Shown: positions 42,742 through 50,545 of the stretch, piece by piece | Layout: every line of letters starts with the position of its first letter | Numbering within the stretch: the first letter of the stretch is position 1 | Assembly (NCBI GenBank): GCA_035649575.1 | Contig: DASRJH010000050.1 | Coordinates: 32,047-96,046 of the forward strand | Reading direction: 5' to 3' | DNA length: 64,000 nucleotides | From: DASVAL01 sp035649575 | GTDB taxonomy: Bacteria; Planctomycetota; UBA1135; UBA2386 | Notes under the pieces: model-generated | What the model saw: the letters and a program-made list of their open reading frames with translations, nothing else | Databases searched by the model: none | What the model was told of the DNA's origin: nothing | Made by a program: the position numbers and the translations under genes

Positions 42742-43617
42742 ATGAGAACCACCTTCCGCGCGGTTTGTTGCCTGTGCCTGTTCGCGTGCGCTCAGCTCGC
42801 CGCTCCTGCGTTCGCACAGGACAAGCCAGCCGCGAGCGACGCACCGAAGCAGCCTGCTCCAACGCTTGCGATCTCGAGCCAGGGCAAGCCCAACGCACCC
42901 GTGGACATCCTGGTTGCGCTTCAGCACTCACCGCCGAGTGATGCCAAGTGCGATGGAGATGCTGGTGCATGTGACGCCGAGCATCATTGGCTCGTCGAAC
43001 TGCAGGTTGCGGGGCGCAAGGCCGGTGCGGGGAAACCCGTGGTGTTGGCAATGACGCAGGTGGCCGAGATCGAGAAGGAGCTGCGGTCGGCTGCCGCCTC
43101 GAAAGCCGAGAAGACGGAAGCAGCGATCGTCTCGGAGTCGACGCTGTCGATCCGCGTACCTGCGCAGACACCCTATCGGCTCGTGCAACGCCTGATCGGT
43201 ATGGCGGCGCGTTCGGGGATCCACCGCATCGAATTCGCCGTGGCGTCGGCGGGCACCGCTCTCGAACAGCGCCTTGCTGTCCCGCTTCCACTCCCGGCGA
43301 AGGCCGAGCTGAAGCCCGAGGAGCCACTGGTGGTCGAAGAGATCAGGGTCCTTCTGCTGATGGATCGGGCCAACGGCAGGCTCATTCGGCGATTCGGGAA
43401 TACGGTGTTGGCCAACGGAGTGAAGGGCGACGCGCAGTTGCAGTCACTCTTGAATGATTCGGCGGACGGCTGGAGACGCCTGGGTCGCCCAGATGTGCCG
43501 GGCGTCATCGATGCCGGCAGCGGCGTTCCCTGGCAGGCGATCGTGAACGTCATCGATGCTTTCCGGGCCGCGGGCGTGGAGAACGTGCAGTTCGCAGCCG
43601 CTGCTGCCAAGAAGTGA
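42742..43617 (+). CDS. Secreted protein with two ExbD-like domains
   Basis: A 291-residue exported protein. A signal peptide (MRTTFRAVCCLCLFACAQLAAPAFAQ) is followed by two segments with the fold pattern of the ExbD/TolR periplasmic domain. The first (about 55-175) ends TLSIRVPAQTPYRLVQRLIGMAARSGI, then HRIEFAVA. The second (about 200-288) ends AGSGVPWQAIVNVIDAFRAAGVENVQFA. ExbD normally has an N-terminal membrane helix with an essential Asp; here there is none. It therefore cannot couple to ExbB and may act as a binding or dimerisation module. It overlaps an in-frame extension of the following gene. Confidence 0.6.
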   Translation: MRTTFRAVCCLCLFACAQLAAPAFAQDKPAASDAPKQPAPTLAISSQGKPNAPVDILVALQHSPPSDAKCDGDAGACDAEHHWLVELQVAGRKAGAGKPVVLAMTQVAEIEKELRSAAASKAEKTEAAIVSESTLSIRVPAQTPYRLVQRLIGMAARSGIHRIEFAVASAGTALEQRLAVPLPLPAKAELKPEEPLVVEEIRVLLLMDRANGRLIRRFGNTVLANGVKGDAQLQSLLNDSADGWRRLGRPDVPGVIDAGSGVPWQAIVNVIDAFRAAGVENVQFAAAAAKK

Positions 43618-43760
43618 GCTCCGGATCGCGAACCAGCGAGCGATCCACGTTCACGAATTCCCCCACAGGCCTACCCCCGTTTGCCCACCAGGGAGATGCG
43701 GGCCAAGATACTGCGGTGACCACGTCGGACTCCGGGTTCTCGGCCAGATGGGATCAGCTC

Positions 43761-43766
43761 GGGAGG
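43761..43766 (+). promoter_or_regulatory. Shine-Dalgarno sequence deciding the nucleotidyltransferase start
   Basis: GGGAGG six bases before ATG 43773. The frame is open back to 43614, but this strong site and the conserved protein start support the downstream codon. Confidence 0.6.
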
Positions 43767-43772
43767 TTCTTC

Positions 43773-44330
43773 ATGGGCACCTCGGACGTGCACGTCGCCT
43801 TGGCGCGGGTGACGAAGAGGTTGGAGGAGCTGGGCATTCCGTACGCGGTCTGCGGCGGCATGGCGTTGAACGCGCACGGGTACCAGCGAGCGACGACGGA
43901 CGTCGATGTGTTGGTCACCGCGGAGGGACTCAAGAAGTTCAAGGACCATTCACTGGGCCTCGGATGGTTCGAGAAGTTTCCGGGCAGTCGCGGGGTGAAG
44001 GATGCGGAGCGTCGCGTGCCGATCGACTTCCTCGTGACGGGTGGGATTCCGGGTGATGGCACAGAGCACGGAGTGACCTTCCCCGATCCTGCGGCAGTGG
44101 CGATCGAGATCGCGGGCGCGAAGTACGTCTCCCTCGCGAAGCTGATCGAGATGAAGATCGCCAGCGGTTTGTCGTCCCCGCACCGCCCGCGCGACCTCGA
44201 TGACGCGATCCAGCTGATCCGGATCAACGGGCTCGGGGAGCACTTCGCGGACCAGCTGCATCCGTACGTGAGAGACAAGTATCTCGAGCTGTGGCGCTAT
44301 GCGCAGATCCGGGATCCGCACGCGGAGTGA
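43773..44330 (+). CDS. AbiEii/MenT-like nucleotidyltransferase-fold protein
   Basis: A 185-residue cytoplasmic protein from ATG 43773. The pattern LGIPYAVCGGMALNAHGYQRATTDVDVLV is the DNA polymerase beta-type core of AbiEii-like proteins. It has GG before a helix and the metal-binding T-x-D-x-D (D44 and D46). A third acidic residue is present in PIDFLVTG, and the helical KYVSLAKLIEMKIASG matches the C-terminal part of the family. Members include toxins that nucleotidylate tRNA, paired with an AbiEi antitoxin. No such partner is next to it. A chromosomal role is therefore possible, and the toxin label is unproven. Confidence 0.75.
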   Translation: MGTSDVHVALARVTKRLEELGIPYAVCGGMALNAHGYQRATTDVDVLVTAEGLKKFKDHSLGLGWFEKFPGSRGVKDAERRVPIDFLVTGGIPGDGTEHGVTFPDPAAVAIEIAGAKYVSLAKLIEMKIASGLSSPHRPRDLDDAIQLIRINGLGEHFADQLHPYVRDKYLELWRYAQIRDPHAE

Positions 44331-44669
44331 GACGCGCCAGCACGGCTGCCCATCCCGAGCTCGAGGGGCGTGAGCCGAGCTTGCGGAAACGGACCCGGGC
44401 CCTGGGCCTGATTCCGTTGCTTCGAACGGCTGCACGATGGCATGGCCGCATTGTGTTCGCCACCGGAAGAGCGGCGCGAGCAGTGGCGTCCATCAACTTA
44501 CCGCTCGCCTACAGAACCTTCGCCCGCTGCATGGCTAGATGGTCCGCAGGCCCGTTGGCCGGTGGAGCCAGCGCTCGGACGCTGGTTGCTGCACGCGGCT
44601 GACTGGCCGGGAAACTTGTCTGCACGACTGCGTTGGACCGCGCCCCCGAAACTGGAGGGAACCACACAC
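44331..44669. other. 339-bp intergenic region without a supported gene
   Basis: The open frames in this stretch are low-quality in composition and start without ribosome-binding sites. No tRNA-like cloverleaf, repeat or riboswitch was recognised. The only feature I can point to is GGAGGGA (44654-44660), nine bases before the ATG of the next gene, which is a good Shine-Dalgarno sequence. Confidence 0.5.
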
Positions 44670-46115
44670 ATGAGCTACTCGCAAATTGCCTTGGGCGCCG
44701 TCGTCGTACTGGGCGCCATCTATTTCTTCTCCTGCCGATCGGTTGCCGAGCCCGCGAACGCAGGCACGCTGGCAGGGCCGGCACCGGTCGAAGCCAACGC
44801 GGTGTCCGGGGGCACGCGCGCTGCGGACGGACAGGTGGTGGGAGGTGGGGTGGTGGTGGGGGCGAAGCTTGCAGCGCATGTCGAGCACGCGCTCGACTGG
44901 CTCGCGGGCGCCCAGCAGAAGGACGGCGGCTGGGGGGCAGGCAGCAATGCGCGGCAGGACATCCGCGATGCCCATGCCGTACCGACGGATCCTGCGACGA
45001 CGGCAGTCGCAGCGATCGCGGTGCTGCGCTCGGGCAACGGCCTCGATCGCGGTGCGTACGCGGAGACGTTGCGCCGCGCCACCGAGTATCTGCTGCGCAC
45101 GGTCGAGGCAGCCAAGGACGAGGGACCGCAGATCACCGACCAGACCGGCACGCAGCCGCAGGCGAAGATGGGGCAGAACGTCGACACGGCGTTGACCGCG
45201 CAGTACCTCGCGCGCCTATCGCATGATCTCGCCGCCGATGCGGAGATCCGCCCGCGCGTCGCGAAGGCTCTCGACAAGTGTCTGCGCAAGATCGAGAGCT
45301 CGCAGAGCGCGGACGGCAGCTGGGCCGCCGGTGGCTGGGCGCCGGTCCTGCAATCCGCGCAGATGAGCACTGCGCTCGAATTCGCCGATAACGCAGGACG
45401 CACGATCGACCAGGGCAAGTTGACGCAGGCGCGCGCCTACCAGCGCAGTCAGGTCGCGCCCACCGCGCCTCCCCGCCTGGTGTATGGCGGGGAGGGAGCC
45501 AGCGCGGATCCCGCCGCGAAACCGGCGCCCAGCGTGGTCGACCTCAATGCATTCGGCCAGGGAACGGGCGACCTGTCGAGCAGCTCGTTCGGCGTGCGTC
45601 GCGATGCCGCCGCCGGCGTCGAGCTCTACGCGTCGGCTGCCAACCAACGAGGCGTCGTCGCGGAAGCGAAGGCGGCAGAGCAGATGGTCGAGGCCGCCAA
45701 GAAGGAAGGCCAGCTGCCAAAGGACGCGAAGGTCGAGGCCAAGGTCCTGCAGCAGCTCGGTGTGCCGGCGTCGCGGTCCGAGTCGCTCGAGCAGGCGTTC
45801 GCGATGAACAGTGCCGCCAAGGTCCGCGACTTCGACCCGAACGTGCTCGACGGTTTCGGCAACAATGGCGGCGAGGAGTTCCTGAGCTACCAGATGAAGA
45901 GCGAATCGCTCGTCATGGACGGCGGCGAGGAGTGGGCCAAGTGGAGCGTCAAGATGAACGAGCGCCTGGCGAAGGTGCAGAACACGGACGGCAGCTGGAG
46001 CGGCCACCACTGCATCACGAGCCCCGCGTTCTGCACCGCGACGGCGATCAGCTGCTTGACCGCCGACCGCGACGTCGAGTGGCTGCGCAAGGCGGGCAGG
46101 CTCGCAGCCAAGTGA
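44670..46115 (+). CDS. Membrane-anchored squalene-oxidase-repeat protein with FGQGTGDL motif
   Basis: A 481-residue protein. A short N-terminus is followed by one hydrophobic helix (ALGAVVVLGAIYFF), so it is anchored or exported. The flanks carry prenyltransferase/squalene-oxidase repeats: QQKDGGWG (about 84), QSADGSWAAGGW (about 212) and QNTDGSWSGHHC (about 440). A roughly 180-residue insertion splits the repeats. It contains SVVDLNAFGQGTGDLSSSSFG, whose core matches the lipoprotein at 33328-35157, and an Ala/Lys/Glu-rich coiled-coil-like stretch. No cyclase DxDD motif is seen, so terpene cyclisation is unlikely. The stop overlaps the start of the next gene by four bases. Confidence 0.75.
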   Translation: MSYSQIALGAVVVLGAIYFFSCRSVAEPANAGTLAGPAPVEANAVSGGTRAADGQVVGGGVVVGAKLAAHVEHALDWLAGAQQKDGGWGAGSNARQDIRDAHAVPTDPATTAVAAIAVLRSGNGLDRGAYAETLRRATEYLLRTVEAAKDEGPQITDQTGTQPQAKMGQNVDTALTAQYLARLSHDLAADAEIRPRVAKALDKCLRKIESSQSADGSWAAGGWAPVLQSAQMSTALEFADNAGRTIDQGKLTQARAYQRSQVAPTAPPRLVYGGEGASADPAAKPAPSVVDLNAFGQGTGDLSSSSFGVRRDAAAGVELYASAANQRGVVAEAKAAEQMVEAAKKEGQLPKDAKVEAKVLQQLGVPASRSESLEQAFAMNSAAKVRDFDPNVLDGFGNNGGEEFLSYQMKSESLVMDGGEEWAKWSVKMNERLAKVQNTDGSWSGHHCITSPAFCTATAISCLTADRDVEWLRKAGRLAAK

Positions 46116-47140
46116 AGTCCTGGCCGCTCGCGCTCGGGCTGCTGCTCGGAGCGTGCGTCGAGCGCGGCGCTGGCGAGCGCGCTGCTGCATGGCTCTGGTC
46201 GCGGCAACAGCCCGACGGCTCGTTCCGCAGCGAGCAGTACGCGGTGCTGCGGTCGGGCCAGGCGATGACGCCGTTCGTGCTGCACGCGTTGCTCGGCAGC
46301 GGCGTCGTGCCCGCGCCGAACCTCGAGCGGGCGCTCGCGTGGGTGCGCAGCTCGATCGGCGCCGACGGCGCGATCGGCTACGCCGACCCCGAGCTGCTCG
46401 AGTATCCGGTCTACGCGACGTCCGTGGCGATTCTCGTGCTGGTGCGGATCGGGAAGCCCGACGACGAGGAGCGCATCGGCAGGATGGCGGATTGGCTCGT
46501 GCGCCAGCAGTGCGGCGAGGCGCGTGGCTTTGTCGCGGCGTCACCCGCGTATGGCGCGTTCGGCTTCGGCGCGCGTGGGCTCGCACCCGGGGATCCGGGG
46601 CACGTCGACCTCGCGCACACGCGTTTTTCGCTGCAGGCGCTCGCGGCGGCCGGTCGTCTCGACGAGGCCGTGCGCAACCGCGCGTTCGCGATGCTCGGCA
46701 AGCTGCAGCGCAGCAACGGCGGCTTCTGCTTTTCGCCGGTCGTCGCGGCCGCGAACAAGGCGGGACGCGACGAGGACGGTCAGTTCCGCGCCTACGCGAC
46801 GGCGACCGCCGACGCCGTGTTGGCGCTGCAGGCGCTCGGCGCTTCCGAACAGGATCCGCAACTCGTGGCTGCCCGTGCGTGGCTCTCGCGCCACGCGAGT
46901 GCTCTTCGCATCGGTGGCATCGACGAGCAGCCGGGCGAGCCGTGGCACGACGCGCTGCGCTTCTACCACGCGATGGTCCTCGCCGAGGCGCACGCGCCGG
47001 CGCGGGCCGCGGTCAGCGCGATGCTCGCTGCGCGGCAGGCAGCGGACGGTAGTTTCCGCAGCGGGATGGTCAGCGCGATGAAGGAGGACGATCCGCTGCT
47101 CGCCACGGCACTCGCGCTGCGTGCACTCGTCGCGAGGTGA
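46112..47140 (+). CDS. Squalene-oxidase-repeat lipoprotein
   Basis: A 342-residue lipoprotein starting at GTG 46112, which overlaps the previous TGA. The signal peptide ends in LLLGAC (Cys15 lipidated). The mature part is an alpha/alpha toroid of repeats such as RQQPDGSFRSEQ, SIGADGAIGYADPELL, LQRSNGGFCF and RQAADGSFRSG. It lacks the DxDD motif of class II cyclases and the zinc ligands of protein prenyltransferases. Coupled to a second repeat protein, it probably forms a periplasmic pair that binds a polymer or lipid; that is inference. Confidence 0.78.
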   Translation: MKSWPLALGLLLGACVERGAGERAAAWLWSRQQPDGSFRSEQYAVLRSGQAMTPFVLHALLGSGVVPAPNLERALAWVRSSIGADGAIGYADPELLEYPVYATSVAILVLVRIGKPDDEERIGRMADWLVRQQCGEARGFVAASPAYGAFGFGARGLAPGDPGHVDLAHTRFSLQALAAAGRLDEAVRNRAFAMLGKLQRSNGGFCFSPVVAAANKAGRDEDGQFRAYATATADAVLALQALGASEQDPQLVAARAWLSRHASALRIGGIDEQPGEPWHDALRFYHAMVLAEAHAPARAAVSAMLAARQAADGSFRSGMVSAMKEDDPLLATALALRALVAR

Positions 47141-47157
47141 CGGTCGACTCCTTCTCG

Positions 47158-49503
47158 CTACCGCTTCGGCACGAGCACCGTCTCGTATTTGCACGACTCG
47201 GGAAGCGTGCGGATCAGTTCGGGCAGGTCGCGGAAGCGCAGCAGTTCGGGACACAGCGGCAGCCGGTTGCCCTGCTTGCCGTACGGCTCGCCGAGCTCAT
47301 CGGCGCCGATGCGCTCGATGCGCGGACACAGGTGCGCGGCGAGCAGCGCAACTAAGCCGGCTTCGCCGAGCCCGACGACGTGGACCGGCTCCGTGCCGGG
47401 CAGGCTCGCGCACACGAGCGCCGTGTCGAGCGCTGCCTGGTAACCCTCGCCGCGGCCCAGGAAGATGCCGTTGCGCTGCCAGGAAGAGCGGAAGCGCGCC
47501 CACTCGCCGTAATGACGAGGGTCCATGACCACGGGCCGCTGCAGCGTCGCGAGCCACGACGCATGGAACGTCTGTGCGAGCGCCATGCCGCGCGGGTCGA
47601 TCACGACCGTGAACGGACCGTTCGCTGCGTTCGTCTTGCAGCGCAGCGGGATCGGGACGCCATCGGCGCCGCTCACGGTGCCCCGCCGCCACGGGGCCGC
47701 ACCGTCGTCGAGCCACTCGATGGCTCGCGGCACGACGTGCAGGTCGAGACCCGGGGCGAGGCTCGCGAGATCATCGACCTTGGCGCGCCGCGCGAGATGT
47801 TCGGCCGCCATGACGTCGGCGTCGAGTTTCACGTTCGGGCACTCGCGCATCAGCGGCTCGAACTCCTCGAGCGAGAACAGCCGGAATCCGGGCTCCTCGA
47901 CGCGCGTGCGCGGCGCGCCGCCGGGCGCCGTGCCGAGCAGCACGTCGTGCAGGAACGCGTAGACCTCCTCGCGCATCGGCCGGTCGTAGTTGTGTTCCTC
48001 TTCGGCGAAGCGCGAGCGCGGCTCGGGTCCCTGCAGCCGCGCCCAGTGCGCGCGCAGCTCGGGCAGTCCCTCGCGCGGGAAGTTCTTGGTCCAATCGCCG
48101 CTGACGCTGCCGAACATCACGGGGCGCTTCGCGAACACGGCACACATCTCGGGCACGTCGGTGCGCGCCGCGAGGCGCGGCACGTGGTTGCAGCCGCAGT
48201 GCGCACTCGTGTCGTCGACGATCTCCGCGAGGTAGCACGCCATGACCATCGGCGCGGCTGCGGCGAGCCGATCCTCGAGCGCCATCAGGTAGTAGGTCTG
48301 CTGGCCGCCGCCGCTCGCGCCCGTGCAAGCGAGCCGGTCCGGATCGACGTCGTCGCGCGCCAGCAGCAGATCGATCGCACGCTGGTTGTGCCAGGTCATG
48401 ACGCCGACCGAGTTGACGCCGCTCGCGACATGCTCGACGTGCACCGAATCGACCGCGAGGCAGATCCAGCCGAACTGCGCGAACGTGGCGCAGCGCGCCT
48501 GCACGACCGGATGCCGCGCGCCGTTCTGCCAATGGCCGTGTGGACACAGGATCGTCGGGTGGCGCCCGGCCGGCACGGTGGCCGGCAGCCACAACCAGCC
48601 CGTCGCGCGCTGGCCCGGAAAGCCGATCCAGCTGATGCGCTGCAGCCGCACGCCGTCGCGAACGACCTCGGCGTGCATGCGCACGTCGAGTGCTTGGGCT
48701 GCCGGAGGCGGCGAAAGCCCGAGCGCGTCGGCGACGTGTCGCCGCACCTCGAGCCGGCGCTGTGGCCACGCGGCAGCGCAGTCCGCGGCGAGGCTCGGGG
48801 TCGTCTTCGGCAGAGCCTGCGCGCGCAGCTCGCGAAGCGCTGCCTTGCGCGCGTCTAGCGACAGCACGGGCAGAGCGGCCAGGATCGACTCGCGATGCGT
48901 CGTCGTGCGCAACACCTCCACGTGGTCGATGTCGCCCGCGAACGGCTGGTGCGCGCCGATGTTGTTGCCCAATCGCAGCTGCGCGGTTGGCGAGCCGCCG
49001 GTGCCGAGTTCGGCGGACCCTTGCGGCACGTCGTCGACGAACAACATCGCGATGTTCGCCACCGGATCGTACGTGACCTCGATCGCGTGCCAGACGCCGT
49101 CGTCGATGCGCACTTTCGACGGAACGCGCACGGAGGTCCACGACCATGCTTCGAACGAGAGGTGGCCCGGCGAACGACCCATCACGAGCGACAAGCCGAC
49201 CGCTTCGCCGTCGCGCGCCATCAGCGGCGTGCAGAAGCCAGCCGCCGTCGTGCGCAGGTGGCAGCACAGCGTGAACGGTTCGGCCGACGAAACGGGGCAC
49301 GGCCCGGCGTCGATGTGGGCTGCCATGCCGTCGAAGCGCGCGGCGCCACCCTTCACGCCGTCGGCGACGAGGTTCGCTCCGCGCCAGGTCGCATCGGCCT
49401 TGTCGAGTGGCAGGCAGAGAGCTGACTTCGTCGATGCCTCTTGCTGGGAGAGTGCCGCGCCAGCGAGCAGGGGCGTGCACACGAGGAGCAGGCTGAGCCT
49501 CAT
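47158..49503 (-). CDS. Secreted LamG-like / acetyl-esterase-like hydrolase
   Basis: A 781-residue exported protein. ATG at 49503 starts a signal peptide (MRLSLLLVCTPLLAGAALSQ). Residues about 30-205 look like a LamG/concanavalin-type sandwich (GVWHAIEVTYDPVANIAMLFVDD). Then comes a alpha/beta-hydrolase of the acetyl-xylan-esterase type: TILCPHGHWQNG gives the oxyanion region, and CTGASGGGQQTYYL carries nucleophile S397. HNYDRPMREEVYAF is the likely His region. A second, degenerate alpha/beta domain occupies the C-terminal 200 residues. Planctomycetes carry many such esterases for plant or algal polysaccharide. The neighbouring oxidoreductase and cupin genes fit a sugar-degradation setting. 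Confidence 0.8.
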   Translation of the reverse strand: MRLSLLLVCTPLLAGAALSQQEASTKSALCLPLDKADATWRGANLVADGVKGGAARFDGMAAHIDAGPCPVSSAEPFTLCCHLRTTAAGFCTPLMARDGEAVGLSLVMGRSPGHLSFEAWSWTSVRVPSKVRIDDGVWHAIEVTYDPVANIAMLFVDDVPQGSAELGTGGSPTAQLRLGNNIGAHQPFAGDIDHVEVLRTTTHRESILAALPVLSLDARKAALRELRAQALPKTTPSLAADCAAAWPQRRLEVRRHVADALGLSPPPAAQALDVRMHAEVVRDGVRLQRISWIGFPGQRATGWLWLPATVPAGRHPTILCPHGHWQNGARHPVVQARCATFAQFGWICLAVDSVHVEHVASGVNSVGVMTWHNQRAIDLLLARDDVDPDRLACTGASGGGQQTYYLMALEDRLAAAAPMVMACYLAEIVDDTSAHCGCNHVPRLAARTDVPEMCAVFAKRPVMFGSVSGDWTKNFPREGLPELRAHWARLQGPEPRSRFAEEEHNYDRPMREEVYAFLHDVLLGTAPGGAPRTRVEEPGFRLFSLEEFEPLMRECPNVKLDADVMAAEHLARRAKVDDLASLAPGLDLHVVPRAIEWLDDGAAPWRRGTVSGADGVPIPLRCKTNAANGPFTVVIDPRGMALAQTFHASWLATLQRPVVMDPRHYGEWARFRSSWQRNGIFLGRGEGYQAALDTALVCASLPGTEPVHVVGLGEAGLVALLAAHLCPRIERIGADELGEPYGKQGNRLPLCPELLRFRDLPELIRTLPESCKYETVLVPKR

Positions 49504-49543
49504 CGCGGCAAACATACAGCTGCCGCCCGCCGCGCCGCGCAAT

Positions 49544-50449
49544 TCACTTCACGACAGCCGTTCGGGCGGCGACCACGTGGAACGGCAGCGCCTCGTCGCC
49601 CTCGAGCTGCAGGCGCTTGTTGATCGCCCACAGGTGATGGTCGAGGCCGATCTCGCGCTGCGGTACGAAGCCCGGCACCGAGATGACCTGGACCAGCGCG
49701 CCGCCGAGCCCGCGGTGCATGGTGCCGCGCGGCATGTAGACGAGATCGCCGACGCGCAGCGGCCGCACCTGCAGCAGGTCCCGGACCTGTTCGCGACCGA
49801 CCTGTCCGGACTCGATCGCGCCCACCTGCTCGGAGGTCAGGAGTCGCGCGCCGTCCCTGGCCATCTGCACGAGGTAGATCTCGTCGAAGCCGCCGACCTT
49901 CGGGTGGTAGTGCGAGAACGAGTCGGTGATGCGAACCCGGTGCGCGTTGAGCTCGCGCAGCACGTAGGGTCCGTTCTCGGGCAGCCAGGTCAGCAGGATG
50001 CGCCGATACGCGCCGGTCTCCTCGGCGCAGCCGCCCGGAGTGTCGGTGATGCGCGGATCCCAGTCGGGTCGGATCAGCGCGGGCAGCTCGGCCGGGAGCG
50101 GTGTCGGCAACTGGAAAGCCAAGAGGTCGACGCCCGGACCCGCGTCGAGCGCCCAACGTTCGCCCGCGCGCAGCAGTACGACGTCGCCGACCGTGGGTGC
50201 CTGCGTGCGGTTCGCGGGCCCCTGCACGAACAGCACACGATGCGATGTCGTCGGTTCGATCTCGCGGCACTTCGGGTGCCACTCCACGTCGTAACCGGGG
50301 TTGGCCGCGGCAAACGCGGCGCGCAGCGCGCTGAATCCCGCGGCGCCGTCATCGAGGTTCGTGACACGGATCCCCTCTGCGGGCGGTGCCATCGCGCACG
50401 CGGTGAACACGAACAGCGAGCAGACGGTCGAGACGAGGTGGCGCGGCAT
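49544..50449 (-). CDS. Cupin-fold lipoprotein
   Basis: A 301-residue exported protein. ATG at 50449 gives MPRHLVSTVCSLFVFTAC, with a lipobox VFTAC. An in-frame ATG five codons upstream is less good. The C-terminal half has a cupin: FSHYHPKVGGFDEIYLVQ supplies His, His and Glu metal ligands, and VYMPRGTMHRGLGGALVQVISVPG supplies the last His. The N-terminal half has a second, less clear beta-barrel (VLLRAGERWALDAGPG). Many planctomycete cupins act on sugars or as isomerases; the ligand here is unknown. It is divergent from the oxidoreductase gene. Confidence 0.72.
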   Translation of the reverse strand: MPRHLVSTVCSLFVFTACAMAPPAEGIRVTNLDDGAAGFSALRAAFAAANPGYDVEWHPKCREIEPTTSHRVLFVQGPANRTQAPTVGDVVLLRAGERWALDAGPGVDLLAFQLPTPLPAELPALIRPDWDPRITDTPGGCAEETGAYRRILLTWLPENGPYVLRELNAHRVRITDSFSHYHPKVGGFDEIYLVQMARDGARLLTSEQVGAIESGQVGREQVRDLLQVRPLRVGDLVYMPRGTMHRGLGGALVQVISVPGFVPQREIGLDHHLWAINKRLQLEGDEALPFHVVAARTAVVK

Positions 50450-50545
50450 CGGTGACCGTGGCATGTGGGCTTTGCAGAGCCGCGGCAGATGCCTACTCTA
50501 CCGGCTCGGGGCCGACTCCTCTCTGGCGACCAACGAGGCGTGATC

